58,673 bases of DNA, from positions 1 through 58,673 of the forward strand of contig JAJYIU010000025.1 in assembly GCA_021789895.1 (NCBI GenBank). The letters are read 5' to 3'. The DNA is from Acidobacteriota bacterium. Its GTDB lineage: Bacteria; Acidobacteriota; Terriglobia; Terriglobales; SCQP01. The notes beneath the pieces were generated by a model. That model made no database searches and was not told the DNA's origin. It was given only the letters and a program-made list of their open reading frames with translations. The translations under genes were made by a program, and so were the position numbers. Below are positions 8,781 to 17,571 of this stretch, piece by piece (the first letter of the stretch is position 1; every line of letters starts with the position of its first letter).

Positions 8781-9014
8781 ATGCTGGGCGAAGCGATAAG
8801 CATCGCATAGCTTCGTTGGTTCGTCGCTCGGCAATCCTCATGTACGTCCATGTACATTGCGGTTGCCTCGCGCCTCCCGCCTCGCTCTGCTCGCTTCTCC
8901 CTTCGCCTTGGCGTTACTGAATCGCGGAGGATCGGGACCTGACAGGAAACCCCGACCTTCCCACTCGATCTCAGCGTTCTTAACTCCCATCGGTGGACTC
9001 GATGGCCGCCGCTA
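8781..9014 (+). repeat. Dispersed 234-bp intergenic repeat, copy B (full length)
   Basis: A full-length copy starting atgctgggcg one base after the stop codon of the membrane protein gene and ending gccgccgcta. The 5' end contains the inverted repeat CGAAGC...GCTTCG, and the middle has a long hairpin (as in copy A, here with one mismatch). Copies B and C differ at only a few positions by eye, mostly in the last 60 bases. It fills most of the gap before sucC; the remaining bases carry a TATATT -10-like box at 9064-9069 that may belong to sucC. Confidence 0.9.
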
Positions 9015-9086
9015 ACTGATCGCGAACAAATGAAGCGCGTCCGGCGGCGGCGCGCGTTTTTGCTATATTAAAAATTTGGCGCGTAC

Positions 9087-10247
9087 ATGAATATTCACGA
9101 ATACCAAGCCAAGCAATTGCTCCGCGAGTACAACGTGCCGCTGCCGCGCGGGCGGGCGACCGACCAACCGGCGGAAGCGGCGCAAATAGCCGCCGAGCTG
9201 GGGAAAGCGGTGGTGGTCAAGGCGCAGATCCATGCGGGCGGGCGCGGGCAAGGCGGCGGGGTCAAGCTGGCCTCGACGCCGGCGGAGGCGCAGCAGTGGG
9301 CGGAAAAAATTCTGGGGATGACGCTGGTGACCCGGCAGACCGGGCCGGAAGGACGGGTGGTGCGGCGGGTGCTGGTCGAGGAAACGCTGGCGATCGAGCG
9401 CGAGATCTACCTGGCGATCGCAGTGGACCGGGCGGCGGGGCGGCCGGTGGTGCTGGCGGCCGCGGCGGGAGGGATGGAAATCGAAGAGATTGCGGCGCGC
9501 GATAAGAATGCGCTGCAGCGGGAATGGTTCGATCCGGACCGCGGGCTGATGGGATTTCAGGCGCGGCGGCTGGTGGAAGGCCTGAAGCTGCCGCCGGAGG
9601 CGGCGAGCGCGGGCATTGCGCTGCTCAGCTCGCTGGCGCGAGCTTTTGCGGCGCTGGATGCGGCGCTGCTGGAAATCAATCCGCTGGCCTTGACCGCCGA
9701 CCACCGGCTGGCGGCGCTGGACGCCAAAATCCGGCTGGACGACAACGCGCTCTTCCGGCATCCCGAGCTGAAACTGCTGCGCGACCTGAACGAGGAATCG
9801 CCGCTGGAGGTGGAAGCCAGCCGCCACAACCTGAACTACATCAAGCTGGACGGCAGCGTCGGCTGCATGGTGAACGGCGCCGGGCTGGCGATGGCGACCA
9901 TGGACATCATCGAGTACGCCGGCGGGCGGCCGGCGAATTTTTTGGATGTCGGCGGCGGGGCGAACCGCGAGCAGGTGCGCAGCGCGTTCGAGATTCTGGT
10001 GCAGGATCAGGCCGTGAAGGCGATTCTGATCAATATCTTTGGCGGCATCCTGCGTTGCGACACGCTGGCCTCCGGGGTGGTGGACGCCGCCCGGGCGACG
10101 GGGCTGAAACTGCCGCTGGTGATCCGCATGGAAGGCACCAACGTGGAGCAAGGCAAGGAAATTCTGCGCGCCTCGGGACTGCCGATCACACTGGCGGACG
10201 GGCTGCGCGATGCGGCGGAGAAAGCGGTGGCGGCGGCGCGGGGATGA
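9087..10247 (+). CDS. sucC: Succinate-CoA ligase (ADP-forming) subunit beta
   Basis: The 386-residue beta subunit of succinyl-CoA synthetase, a TCA cycle enzyme making ATP or GTP from succinyl-CoA. It opens with the family signature [20 protein letters not shown], has the ATP-grasp segment [20 protein letters not shown] near residues 40-60, and ends with the [14 protein letters not shown] and [12 protein letters not shown] boxes of the C-terminal CoA-ligase domain. Length is normal for the family. sucD follows after 16 bases, as expected for a heterotetramer. A possible -10 element (TATATT) lies about 20 bases upstream of the start. Confidence 0.97.
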   Translation: MNIHEYQAKQLLREYNVPLPRGRATDQPAEAAQIAAELGKAVVVKAQIHAGGRGQGGGVKLASTPAEAQQWAEKILGMTLVTRQTGPEGRVVRRVLVEETLAIEREIYLAIAVDRAAGRPVVLAAAAGGMEIEEIAARDKNALQREWFDPDRGLMGFQARRLVEGLKLPPEAASAGIALLSSLARAFAALDAALLEINPLALTADHRLAALDAKIRLDDNALFRHPELKLLRDLNEESPLEVEASRHNLNYIKLDGSVGCMVNGAGLAMATMDIIEYAGGRPANFLDVGGGANREQVRSAFEILVQDQAVKAILINIFGGILRCDTLASGVVDAARATGLKLPLVIRMEGTNVEQGKEILRASGLPITLADGLRDAAEKAVAAARG

Positions 10248-10263
10248 ACAGCGGGAAAGCAAG

Positions 10264-11145
10264 ATGAGCATTCTAGTCGATCGGAACACGCGCGTACTGG
10301 TGCAGGGCATTACCGGGCGGGAGGGAAGCTTTCACACGCGGCAATGCCGGGAATACGGGACCCAGATCGTCGCCGGAGTAACGCCGGGCAAGGCGGGCAG
10401 CAGCCATGAAGGCATACCGGTCTTCGGCACGGTGGCCGCAGCGGTCGCGGCGACCGGGGCCAACGCATCGCTGATTTTCGTGCCGCCGCCGTACGCCGCC
10501 GACGCCATCATGGAAGCGGCGGAGGCGGGGCTGCCATTGATCGTCTGCATCACGGAGGGGATTCCGACGCTGGATATGACGCGCGCGGAGGGCTTTTTAC
10601 GGCAGACACGGGCGCGGCTGATCGGCCCCAACTGTCCGGGCATCATCACGCCGGGCGAGGCCAAGCTGGGAATCATGCCGGGGGCGATCCATATGCCGGG
10701 GCCGGTCGGAATCGTGAGCCGCAGCGGGACGCTGACGTACGAAGCCGTACACCAGTTGACGCGGCTGGGACTGGGGCAAACGACCGCGATCGGGATCGGC
10801 GGCGATCCGATCATCGGCACCAGCCACCGCGACGCGATCGAGATGTTTCAGGCGGACGGGGCCACCGAGGCGATCGTGATGATCGGCGAGATCGGCGGCA
10901 CGGCGGAAGAGGAGGCGGCGGCGTTTATCCGCGAGCGGGTGACGAAGCCGGTGATCGGCTTCATCGCCGGCCAGACGGCGCCTCCGGGACGGCGGATGGG
11001 GCATGCCGGAGCGATCATCTCCGGCGGCACCGGCGGAGCCCAGGCCAAAATGGAAGCGATGCGGGCGGCCGGCGTGCATGTGTGTGCCAGCCCGGCCGAG
11101 ATTGGCGCCAGCGTGGCCCAGGTTCTAGGCGCCGGGGTTCGCTAA
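10264..11145 (+). CDS. sucD: Succinate-CoA ligase (ADP-forming) subunit alpha
   Basis: The 293-residue alpha subunit, which binds CoA and carries the phosphorylated His. It starts [18 protein letters not shown], the usual N-terminus. The motif [20 protein letters not shown] marks the family, and the active-site His lies in [11 protein letters not shown] near residue 245. The ATG at 10264 is chosen for this N-terminal fit and for the upstream gggaaagcaag. It is the second gene of the sucCD pair, and ndk follows 83 bases downstream in the same direction. Confidence 0.97.
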   Translation: MSILVDRNTRVLVQGITGREGSFHTRQCREYGTQIVAGVTPGKAGSSHEGIPVFGTVAAAVAATGANASLIFVPPPYAADAIMEAAEAGLPLIVCITEGIPTLDMTRAEGFLRQTRARLIGPNCPGIITPGEAKLGIMPGAIHMPGPVGIVSRSGTLTYEAVHQLTRLGLGQTTAIGIGGDPIIGTSHRDAIEMFQADGATEAIVMIGEIGGTAEEEAAAFIRERVTKPVIGFIAGQTAPPGRRMGHAGAIISGGTGGAQAKMEAMRAAGVHVCASPAEIGASVAQVLGAGVR

Positions 11146-11228
11146 GCGCGCCGGAACCGGCGGCGCGGAGCCGCAAAAATGCAAGCCGAACCGCCCGGCG
11201 GCAAGTCTAATTTCCCGACAGGAAAACT

Positions 11229-11654
11229 ATGGCAATTGAACGCACGCTAACCATCTTCAAACCCGATGCGGTGGCGGCATCGCTGACCGGGACACTGCTG
11301 GCGCGGCTGGAGAAAGCCGGGCTTAAGATTCTGGGGCTGAAACGGCTGCGCTTGAGCGCCGGACAAGCGGAAGGATTCTATGCAGTTCACCGCCAGCGGC
11401 CTTTTTTCACCTCGCTGGTGAAGTTTATGACCGAAGGCCCGGTGGTGGTGGCCGTGCTGGAAGGCGAATCGGCCATTGCCAAATTACGCGAGTTGATTGG
11501 CGCGACGGATCCGGCGAAGGCGGCGGCAGGCACCATCCGCAAGGATTTTGCCACCTCGATCGAACGCAACGCCATTCACGGATCGGATGCGGCCGAAACC
11601 GCGCGCTTCGAAATCGCCTACTTTTTCACCGGCGCAGAGCTGAACCAGGGGTGA
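11229..11654 (+). CDS. ndk: Nucleoside diphosphate kinase
   Basis: A 141-residue cytosolic enzyme that transfers the gamma phosphate from ATP to nucleoside diphosphates through a phospho-His. It starts [16 protein letters not shown], with the catalytic His in [13 protein letters not shown] near residue 117. A good ribosome site (gacaggaaaact) precedes the ATG. ndk next to sucCD is a known arrangement and makes sense because Ndk can convert the GTP made by some succinyl-CoA synthetases; whether this SucCD uses GDP cannot be told from sequence by eye. Confidence 0.97.
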   Translation: MAIERTLTIFKPDAVAASLTGTLLARLEKAGLKILGLKRLRLSAGQAEGFYAVHRQRPFFTSLVKFMTEGPVVVAVLEGESAIAKLRELIGATDPAKAAAGTIRKDFATSIERNAIHGSDAAETARFEIAYFFTGAELNQG

Positions 11655-11673
11655 CGGGACGACAGGCCAAAGC

Positions 11674-11892
11674 ATGGCCACGCTGGGAAAACTGCTGATC
11701 GGCGCGGGCGCGCTGCTGGCCGTCCTGGGGCTGCTGCTATTGGCGGCAACGCGGCTGGGACTGCCGCTGGGCCGGCTGCCCGGCGATGTGGTTGTGCGCC
11801 GGCGCGGCTGGACACTGTATATTCCCTGGGCCAGCATGCTGCTGCTCAGCCTGGTGCTAACGCTGGCGATCCATCTACTGCGGCGCCGATAA
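11674..11892 (+). CDS. DUF2905 family membrane protein
   Basis: A 72-residue protein with two transmembrane helices (about residues 5-27 and 47-68) separated by the conserved loop GRLPGDVVVRRRGWTLYIP, which identifies DUF2905. No function is established for the family. It lies 20 bases after ndk on the same strand and could be cotranscribed with it. The gap that follows (11893-12038) contains a perfect hairpin described separately. Confidence 0.85.
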   Translation: MATLGKLLIGAGALLAVLGLLLLAATRLGLPLGRLPGDVVVRRRGWTLYIPWASMLLLSLVLTLAIHLLRRR

Positions 11893-11997
11893 AGCATAAA
11901 AATACAGTCCAAAAGTAGTTTTATCGAAAAAAGGAAAACGCATATCTCCGGATCGGGTATCAGAGCACGTGGTTAGCAGCCGTTTCATCAGCCGACC

Positions 11998-12018
11998 ATG
12001 ACGCCGTTCGGGCGTCAT
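11998..12018 (+). other. Hairpin upstream of the HAD-UbiA gene
   Basis: A perfect 8-bp inverted repeat, ATGACGCC (11998-12005) and GGCGTCAT (12011-12018), encloses a GTTCG loop. There is no T-run after it, so a classic intrinsic terminator is unlikely on the plus strand. It ends 20 bases before the proposed GTG start at 12039 and could act in the leader of that gene, or be an operator palindrome. Confidence 0.4.
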
Positions 12019-12038
12019 CTGCGCTGCGCCATGCGCCG

Positions 12039-13508
12039 GTGATATCTTTGTCCCAGCCAACTGCCGCCGCTGCCGTGCCGGCGCGCGACCCTCCGCCGCC
12101 GGCGCTTTGCGTTGATCTGGACGGCACGCTGTGCCGCACCGACACGATGCTGGAATCGCTGCTGCGGCTGGCGCGGCGGCATCCGCAAATGGCATGGCGA
12201 GCGTCCGGCTGGCTGCTGCAGGGGAGAGGCGAGTTCAAGGCGAAGCTGGCGAAACACGCCCGGCTGGATCCTTCGGCGCTGCGCTACAACGACCGGCTGC
12301 TGGCGCAGATCGCGGCGGCACGGTCGCGGGGCCGAAAAATCGTGCTGGCAACCGCGGCGGACGAGGGCACAGCGCGGGCCGTGGCCGAGCACCTGGGCTG
12401 TTTCGACGAGGTCGTCGCCGGCAACGGGCGGAAGCCGCTGAAAGGGAAGGCGAAACTGGCGGCCTTGCGCGCCCGCTATGGAGCGACCGGCTTCGATTAT
12501 GCCGGGGATTCGCCGGCGGATTTTGCGATTTGGGCAGAGGCGCAAACGGCCATCTATGCGGGCCACAGCCGGCGCCTATGGCGGCGGCTGGAGCGCCGGC
12601 ATCCGGCGGCCATACATGCCGGGGAAGCGAGGCCGGCGGCGTGGGTGCGGCTCCTGCGCATGCATCAATGGACGAAAAACCTCATCATTTTCGTTCCCTG
12701 GTTCGCGGCGCACGATTTCAGCAACGCGCATGCGGCAGCCGCGGATGGGTTGATGTTTCTGGCGTTTTGCCTGTGCGCGTCGGCGGCCTACATATTCAAC
12801 GACCTGATGGACCTTGAAGCCGACCGGCGGCATGCGGACAAGCGGACGCGTCCGCTGGCGGCCGGCGACCTGCCATTGCAAGCCGGCATCATCGGCGCGC
12901 CGCTGCTGGCGCTGGCGGGTTTAGGGCTGGCCGCCGCCATTTCGAAAGCGACGGCGGCGGTTGCAGCCGGATATCTGCTGGCCACGCTGTCCTATTCGAT
13001 TTACCTGAAGCGGCAGGCGCTGATTGATATCTTCACGCTGGCGGGGTTATATACCCTGCGGCTGATCGCCGGCCACGTGGCGGCGCAGGTGCAATATTCG
13101 CCCTGGCTTTTGACCTTTGCGATGTTCATCTTTCTCAGCCTGGCGGTAGCGAAGCGGGTATCCGGGCTGGCGGCGGCGGGAGCGAACGGCGGGACGGCGG
13201 AACCGGGACGAGGCTACCGCTGCGGAGATTTGAATTTTCTACAGAGCTTCGGCATGCTTTCCGGCGGGCTGGCAGTGCTCATTCTGGCGCTGTACGTTAC
13301 CAGCAGCGCGGTGACGCGACTTTACCGGGAGCCCATCTGGCTGTTGATTCTGTGCCCGATTTTCCTGTACTGGATCGGGCGGGTATGGCTGCTGACGCAT
13401 CGCGGGCAGATGCATTCCGATCCGGTGCAATTTGCGCTGAAGGACAAGCGCAGCTACGCCATGCTGGCCCTGATGGCGGGAGTCCTGCTCGCCGCCGGGC
13501 CGAAATAA
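12039..13508 (+). CDS. HAD phosphatase-UbiA prenyltransferase fusion
   Basis: A 489-residue two-domain protein. The N-terminal 190 residues are a HAD-type phosphatase, with the nucleophile motif VDLDGTLCRTD near residue 27, a Thr motif in IVLATAAD and an acidic motif FDYAGDSPADF. The C-terminal part from about residue 205 is a UbiA-family membrane prenyltransferase with LRMHQWTKNLIIFVPW and the Mg-binding NDLMDLEADRRHADKRTRP, plus about eight helices. UbiA enzymes of this subgroup attach phosphoribosyl or other groups to polyprenyl phosphate (the DprE pathway enzyme is the best-known relative), and the fused HAD could dephosphorylate the product; this is inference. The start is a GTG without a clear ribosome site, so its position is uncertain. 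Confidence 0.85.
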   Translation: MISLSQPTAAAAVPARDPPPPALCVDLDGTLCRTDTMLESLLRLARRHPQMAWRASGWLLQGRGEFKAKLAKHARLDPSALRYNDRLLAQIAAARSRGRKIVLATAADEGTARAVAEHLGCFDEVVAGNGRKPLKGKAKLAALRARYGATGFDYAGDSPADFAIWAEAQTAIYAGHSRRLWRRLERRHPAAIHAGEARPAAWVRLLRMHQWTKNLIIFVPWFAAHDFSNAHAAAADGLMFLAFCLCASAAYIFNDLMDLEADRRHADKRTRPLAAGDLPLQAGIIGAPLLALAGLGLAAAISKATAAVAAGYLLATLSYSIYLKRQALIDIFTLAGLYTLRLIAGHVAAQVQYSPWLLTFAMFIFLSLAVAKRVSGLAAAGANGGTAEPGRGYRCGDLNFLQSFGMLSGGLAVLILALYVTSSAVTRLYREPIWLLILCPIFLYWIGRVWLLTHRGQMHSDPVQFALKDKRSYAMLALMAGVLLAAGPK

Positions 13509-13679
13509 TCCGAATCCAATCGTGCCGGCAGGAAGGATGGATGAGGCGGGCGAAAGGAATGATCAAAGCCGGAAGATTTTTATGGATGCGAGACGGCATG
13601 GAGAGGGAAGGGAGCATCCGTAGAGGGCAGGCTTGACCCGGCGGGATGGAGCCGGCGAGAAATCAACAGCGAGGTATCT

Positions 13680-14261
13680 ATGCAGACCGGATATGAACTT
13701 TTCCTACATGAGATGAGCGACATGCTCGACGCCGAGCGGAGGCTGGTCGAGGCGTTGCACCGGCTGGAAGAGGATTCGAGCTATCCTCAGCTCAAACAGG
13801 CCTTTGCCGATCATGGCCGGCAGACGGAGGGGCACGTGGAGCGGCTGGAGCAGTGTTTCGAGCTGCTGGATGCAGAGCCCAAGCCGACGCAATGCGCCGG
13901 CATACGGGGCATCATTCAGGAAAAAGAATCGTTTATGGAGGAGAACCCGGAGTCGGACATTCTCGACACCTTTCACGTCGGCGCCGGAATCAAGACGGAA
14001 AATTACGAGATCTGCGCGTACCAGGCGCTGATCAATATGGCCGAGGCCCTGGGCCAGAGCAAGGCAGCGCGGCTGCTCAATGCCAATCTGAAGGAAGAAA
14101 ACGCCGCGCTGAAGAAGCTGCAGGGCTTCGAGAAAAAGATCAGGCCCAGCCGTATGCACGAGGACGAGGAAGAGGCGGTTCCAGCAGCGCGGCGGCGGGC
14201 GGCGGGGCCGGGTTTGCGCGGCAGCAGGCAGAGAGCGGCGCGGCCGCGCCGGGCAGCTTGA
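13680..14261 (+). CDS. DUF892 (YciF-like) ferritin-like protein
   Basis: A 193-residue protein whose first 155 residues form the four-helix DUF892 fold related to ferritins. Visible family segments are LFLHEMSDMLDAERRLVEAL, the EGHVERLEQ helix and FHVGAGIKTENYEICAYQAL, with Glu and His residues placed to bind a di-metal centre. Members such as YciE/YciF respond to general and osmotic stress, but their reaction is unknown. The C-terminal tail (from about residue 160) is acidic and then Arg/Ala-rich, probably disordered. It converges with the S10 peptidase gene, and an 11-bp hairpin between them can terminate both. Confidence 0.88.
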   Translation: MQTGYELFLHEMSDMLDAERRLVEALHRLEEDSSYPQLKQAFADHGRQTEGHVERLEQCFELLDAEPKPTQCAGIRGIIQEKESFMEENPESDILDTFHVGAGIKTENYEICAYQALINMAEALGQSKAARLLNANLKEENAALKKLQGFEKKIRPSRMHEDEEEAVPAARRRAAGPGLRGSRQRAARPRRAA

Positions 14262-14288
14262 GAAGCAACGCCAGGCTCAAAATAAGAA

Positions 14289-14314
14289 GCGGGCCGGGAG
14301 GGTTCCCGGCCCGC
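14289..14314 (-). terminator. Intrinsic terminator hairpin between convergent genes
   Basis: A perfect 11-bp inverted repeat, GCGGGCCGGGA (14289-14299) and TCCCGGCCCGC (14304-14314), with a 4-base loop. Read on the minus strand it is followed by ttcttatttt, a T-rich tract, so it fits a rho-independent terminator for the S10 peptidase gene. On the plus strand the tail is not T-rich, so termination of the DUF892 gene there is less certain. Confidence 0.75.
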
Positions 14315-14340
14315 GGAGAATCAGACGCATGGCCTGGGTC

Positions 14341-15927
14341 TCAATGGACCTGGGCCGGCGCCGCTTTGCGGTAAAAGGCGAACAAGTCGTTGTGCAGCTT
14401 GGCCAACGCGGTCTTATCCACGTAAATCATGTGGCCGGTGTGATAGAAAGCAGTGGAAATATTGGCGCGCGCGGCGGGCGCCAAGTGCATTTGGTTGAGG
14501 GTATATTGCACCGCCATATAGGGCGTGGCCAGATCGTAATAGCCCATGGCGATGAAAACCTTCAAGTAGGGATTCTTCTCAAAGGCGCGGCGGAGCGAGC
14601 CACTGACGTTGGGATAGCCGCCCCATCCGCCGTATCCGCGCGGGCCGTTGCTGAAGTTCCAGGGTCCGATGCCGCCGCCCAGGATGTAATAGTAAAGGTC
14701 AGTTTTATAGTTGAGATCGCGGCGCAAATAATTGTAGAGCATGGAGTTGAAGGGCGGCGTGATGGCGGCATCGCTGGGGTCGTAATGGGGGTATTCGCCG
14801 ACCCGGCTGTAAGCCCAGGCGGTAAAACGGCTGTCGAGGCGCCCGACGATCAGGTTGCGGCGGCGCAGCAGTTGGCGGTCGAAATTGGCATTGGGGATGC
14901 GAAGGTCGCTACCCATGACGTAGTTGTAGCTGAGTCCGGAGAAGCGGGCCAATTGATGCGCGACGGACTGGAGTTGGGCCCGGGGAAGACTGCTGCCGGC
15001 CATCAGGGCCGGGGCATAGACATTTTGCGCAAACGCCTTGGCTTCAGCGGAGACCTTGCTCACCGGCAGTTTTTCAAGATCGGGAGAAAGCTGGTGATGG
15101 TACCAGGCAGTGTCGGCATAGCTGGGCAGGTAAAGGACATCGGGCAGAGCGTTGTTATGGGCGAAGCTGAGGGTACGGAAATCGAGCACGGTCGAGAGCA
15201 GCGAGATGCCGTTCAGGGCGATACCCTGGCGCTCCAGATAATCGGAGAGCCCGGCGGCGCGGGTGGTGCCATAGCTTTCGCCGAGCAAGAAGAGCGGGGA
15301 AGTCCAGCGGCCATTCTGGTTCAAATACAGGCGTATGAATTCGCCAAAGGCTTGCAGATCGCCTTGCAAGCCCCAGAATTTCTGGCCAATGGAGCGATCC
15401 ACCGAGCGGCTGTAGCCGGTGCCGATGGCGTCAATAAAGACGAGATCGGTGAAGGGGAGGATGGTATCGGGATTCGGGGCAATGCTAAACGGCGGGTGCG
15501 GCAGCAATCCATTGGGCTGAAGCACCACCCGCTCTGGTCCGATGCCGCCCAGATGCAGCCAGACGGTGGAGGAGCCGGGGCCGCCGTTGAAGCAGAAGGT
15601 GAGCGGCCGGCTCGAGGCTTTTTCATGCGGGAGCGTGTAGGCGACATAGAACACGCGCGCCTGGAGCTTGCCGAAGGTATCATGCAGCGGGATGGTGCCG
15701 GCGGTAGCGGTGTAATTGAGGACGGTGCCATTGATGCGAATGGAATGCTGGGTGACGACCTGGCCGCGGGGCGGAAGCTGAAAGTGATTTTTGGCCTGAG
15801 CCGCGGGATTGGGGCGCGGCATGGGCGGACGGCGGCGGCGCTGCTGGCCCGAAAGCGCGAGCGGCAGGCTGAGGCTTAAGCCCAGGACAAGAGTGTTTCG
15901 CCAGTGAGCGACGGATTCGAGACGCAT
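14341..15927 (-). CDS. S10 family serine carboxypeptidase-like protein
   Basis: A 528-residue secreted alpha/beta-hydrolase of the serine carboxypeptidase family, with an N-terminal signal peptide (NTLVLGLSLSLPLALSGQ) and a Pro/Arg-rich linker. Family motifs are FCFNGGPGSSTVWLHLGGIG (oxyanion region), VFIDAIGTGYSRS, the nucleophile elbow LLGESYGTTRA, the acid in GYYDLATPY and the His in HTGHMIYVDKTA near the C-terminus, so the triad looks complete. Such enzymes cleave C-terminal residues at acidic pH and are frequent in soil Acidobacteria. It is transcribed alone; upstream (15928-16029) I see no clear promoter. Confidence 0.93.
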   Translation of the reverse strand: MRLESVAHWRNTLVLGLSLSLPLALSGQQRRRRPPMPRPNPAAQAKNHFQLPPRGQVVTQHSIRINGTVLNYTATAGTIPLHDTFGKLQARVFYVAYTLPHEKASSRPLTFCFNGGPGSSTVWLHLGGIGPERVVLQPNGLLPHPPFSIAPNPDTILPFTDLVFIDAIGTGYSRSVDRSIGQKFWGLQGDLQAFGEFIRLYLNQNGRWTSPLFLLGESYGTTRAAGLSDYLERQGIALNGISLLSTVLDFRTLSFAHNNALPDVLYLPSYADTAWYHHQLSPDLEKLPVSKVSAEAKAFAQNVYAPALMAGSSLPRAQLQSVAHQLARFSGLSYNYVMGSDLRIPNANFDRQLLRRRNLIVGRLDSRFTAWAYSRVGEYPHYDPSDAAITPPFNSMLYNYLRRDLNYKTDLYYYILGGGIGPWNFSNGPRGYGGWGGYPNVSGSLRRAFEKNPYLKVFIAMGYYDLATPYMAVQYTLNQMHLAPAARANISTAFYHTGHMIYVDKTALAKLHNDLFAFYRKAAPAQVH

Positions 15928-16029
15928 GACTCATCCTCTCCTTCGATGGGATTCAATGCCTTGAAACTCCGAATCTAGCATACGCGCGGGAAGCAAAAAG
16001 GTTAGCAGGCAGCGAGAGCGAATTACAGA

Positions 16030-16263
16030 ATGCTGGGCGAAGCGATAAGCGTCGCATAGCTTCGTTGGTTCGTCGCTCGGCAATCCTCATGTACGTCCAT
16101 GTACACTGCGGTTGCCTCGCGCCTCCCGCCTCGCTCTGCTCGCTTCTCCCTTCGCCTTGGCGTTACTGAATCGCGGAGGGTCGGGACCTGACAGGAAACC
16201 CCGACCTTCCCACTCGACCTCGGCATATCTAACTCCCAGCGGTGGACTCGTGGGCCGCCGCTA
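16030..16263 (+). repeat. Dispersed 234-bp intergenic repeat, copy C (full length)
   Basis: A full-length copy beginning atgctgggcg and ending gccgccgcta, in the 515-base gap between the divergent S10 and M50 genes. The hairpin seen in copy A is intact here (GGAGGGTCGGG pairing with CCCGACCTTCC). Differences from copy B cluster in the last 60 bases. The remainder of the gap (15928-16029 and 16264-16442) is GC-rich and shows nothing else I can support. The copy lies on the plus strand like the others, so its orientation does not follow the flanking genes. Confidence 0.9.
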
Positions 16264-16442
16264 GACGCAAGTAACGGCGCGGGGTCCCCGGGGCAGGGTG
16301 GTAATCGAGCCAGGCCAGGGAGGAGCGCCGGGTTGGGCGGAGCAGCGCGAAAACAGCCGGTCCCCGCCGCCGCGCCGCGGGAGTTTATGATGGGAGTAGG
16401 GTTGAGCCCAGCGGGAAGAGCCCGCAGGCCCAATGCGCCGTT

Positions 16443-17564
16443 ATGCCTCCTCGCAGCCGACACTTGTTCCGCATCTTCGGCATTGACATCGATTTTGACG
16501 CGAGCTGGTTCATCATTTTATTCCTGATCGCGTTTTCCCTGGCGGGCGAATTCCAACGCCTGCCGGGATGGACTACGACGACCATCTGGGGCGCAACGCT
16601 ACTGACCACGGCGCTTTTTTTTGCCTGCCTGGTGCTGCACGAATTGGCGCACAGCCTGGTGGCGCGGTCGTACGGCATCGAGGTTCACGGCATACGGCTC
16701 TACGTATTCGGCGGCGTCAGCCAGATTACCAGCGAACCCAAACGCCCCGGCGCGGAGTTGCTGATCGCGATCGTCGGGCCCTTGACCAGCCTGGCGCTGG
16801 GCGGCGGGTTCACCCTGCTGGCGAAAAATTTAGCCCAAAATTCGCCGCTGCAGATCATGGCCGAGTGGCTGGGGATCATCAACCTCATCCTGGGCGTCTT
16901 CAACTTGATTCCCGGATTTCCACTCGACGGCGGGCGGATCTTGCGGGCGCTGATCTGGACGGCGAACCATAACTTTTTACGGGCCACCCTATGGGCCACG
17001 CGGGTAGGGAAAGTCATCGCGATCGGGCTGATCCTGATCGGCATCGTGCAGGTCTTCCAAGGCGGCGACCTGAACGGGCTTTGGCTGGCGTTTATCGGAT
17101 GGTTTCTGCTGACCGCGGCGGACCAGAGCATGAAGCAAACCGAACTGCGGGATGCGCTGACCAATTACGCCGTGCGGGACTTGTCATCACCGTTTTTCTC
17201 GCGGGTCGAACCGGAAGAGAATTTGGAAGAATATTTTGCGCGCGCGGTCGAGCAGCACGATTATCAGCCAGCCCTGGTGATGGAAAACGACGAATTGCTG
17301 GGGATCATTTCGCCTTCGGATTTGCGCCAACTGCCGCGCGAAAACTGGGCCCGCACCACGGTACGCGACATCATGACGCCGCGCGAGCAGGTGACGGCGG
17401 TTTCGCCGAGAGACAGCCTGGGCGACGTGCTGGACCGGATGACGACCAAAAATCTGAAGCTGCTGCCGGTGCTGGAAGCCGGCCGGGTGCAGGGGGTCAT
17501 CGGGCGAGACCGCATCCTGCAACTGGTGCAAAATCATTTCGCCAGCCATCAAATACCTCACTGA
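16443..17564 (+). CDS. M50 site-2-type metalloprotease with CBS domains
   Basis: A 373-residue inner-membrane metalloprotease of the SpoIVFB/Rip3-like branch. The zinc motif HELAH is at residues 66-70 within a hydrophobic helix, and the third ligand motif NLIPGFPLDGGR is near residue 160. Around five to six membrane segments cover residues 18-220. Two CBS domains fill residues 245-365 (with segments DIMTPREQVTAVSP and LKLLPVLEAG); these normally bind adenosyl ligands and may gate the protease. Substrates such as anti-sigma factors or membrane transcription factors are typical of the family but unidentified here. The gene ends 8 bases before the GH15 gene. Confidence 0.92.
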   Translation: MPPRSRHLFRIFGIDIDFDASWFIILFLIAFSLAGEFQRLPGWTTTTIWGATLLTTALFFACLVLHELAHSLVARSYGIEVHGIRLYVFGGVSQITSEPKRPGAELLIAIVGPLTSLALGGGFTLLAKNLAQNSPLQIMAEWLGIINLILGVFNLIPGFPLDGGRILRALIWTANHNFLRATLWATRVGKVIAIGLILIGIVQVFQGGDLNGLWLAFIGWFLLTAADQSMKQTELRDALTNYAVRDLSSPFFSRVEPEENLEEYFARAVEQHDYQPALVMENDELLGIISPSDLRQLPRENWARTTVRDIMTPREQVTAVSPRDSLGDVLDRMTTKNLKLLPVLEAGRVQGVIGRDRILQLVQNHFASHQIPH

Positions 17565-17571
17565 GCCGACT

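Noticed and set aside
16023-16463. Open minus-strand frame across repeat copy C
   Set aside because: The frame is not kept open in the other copies and the peptide has no protein-like pattern; the repeat is better read as non-coding.
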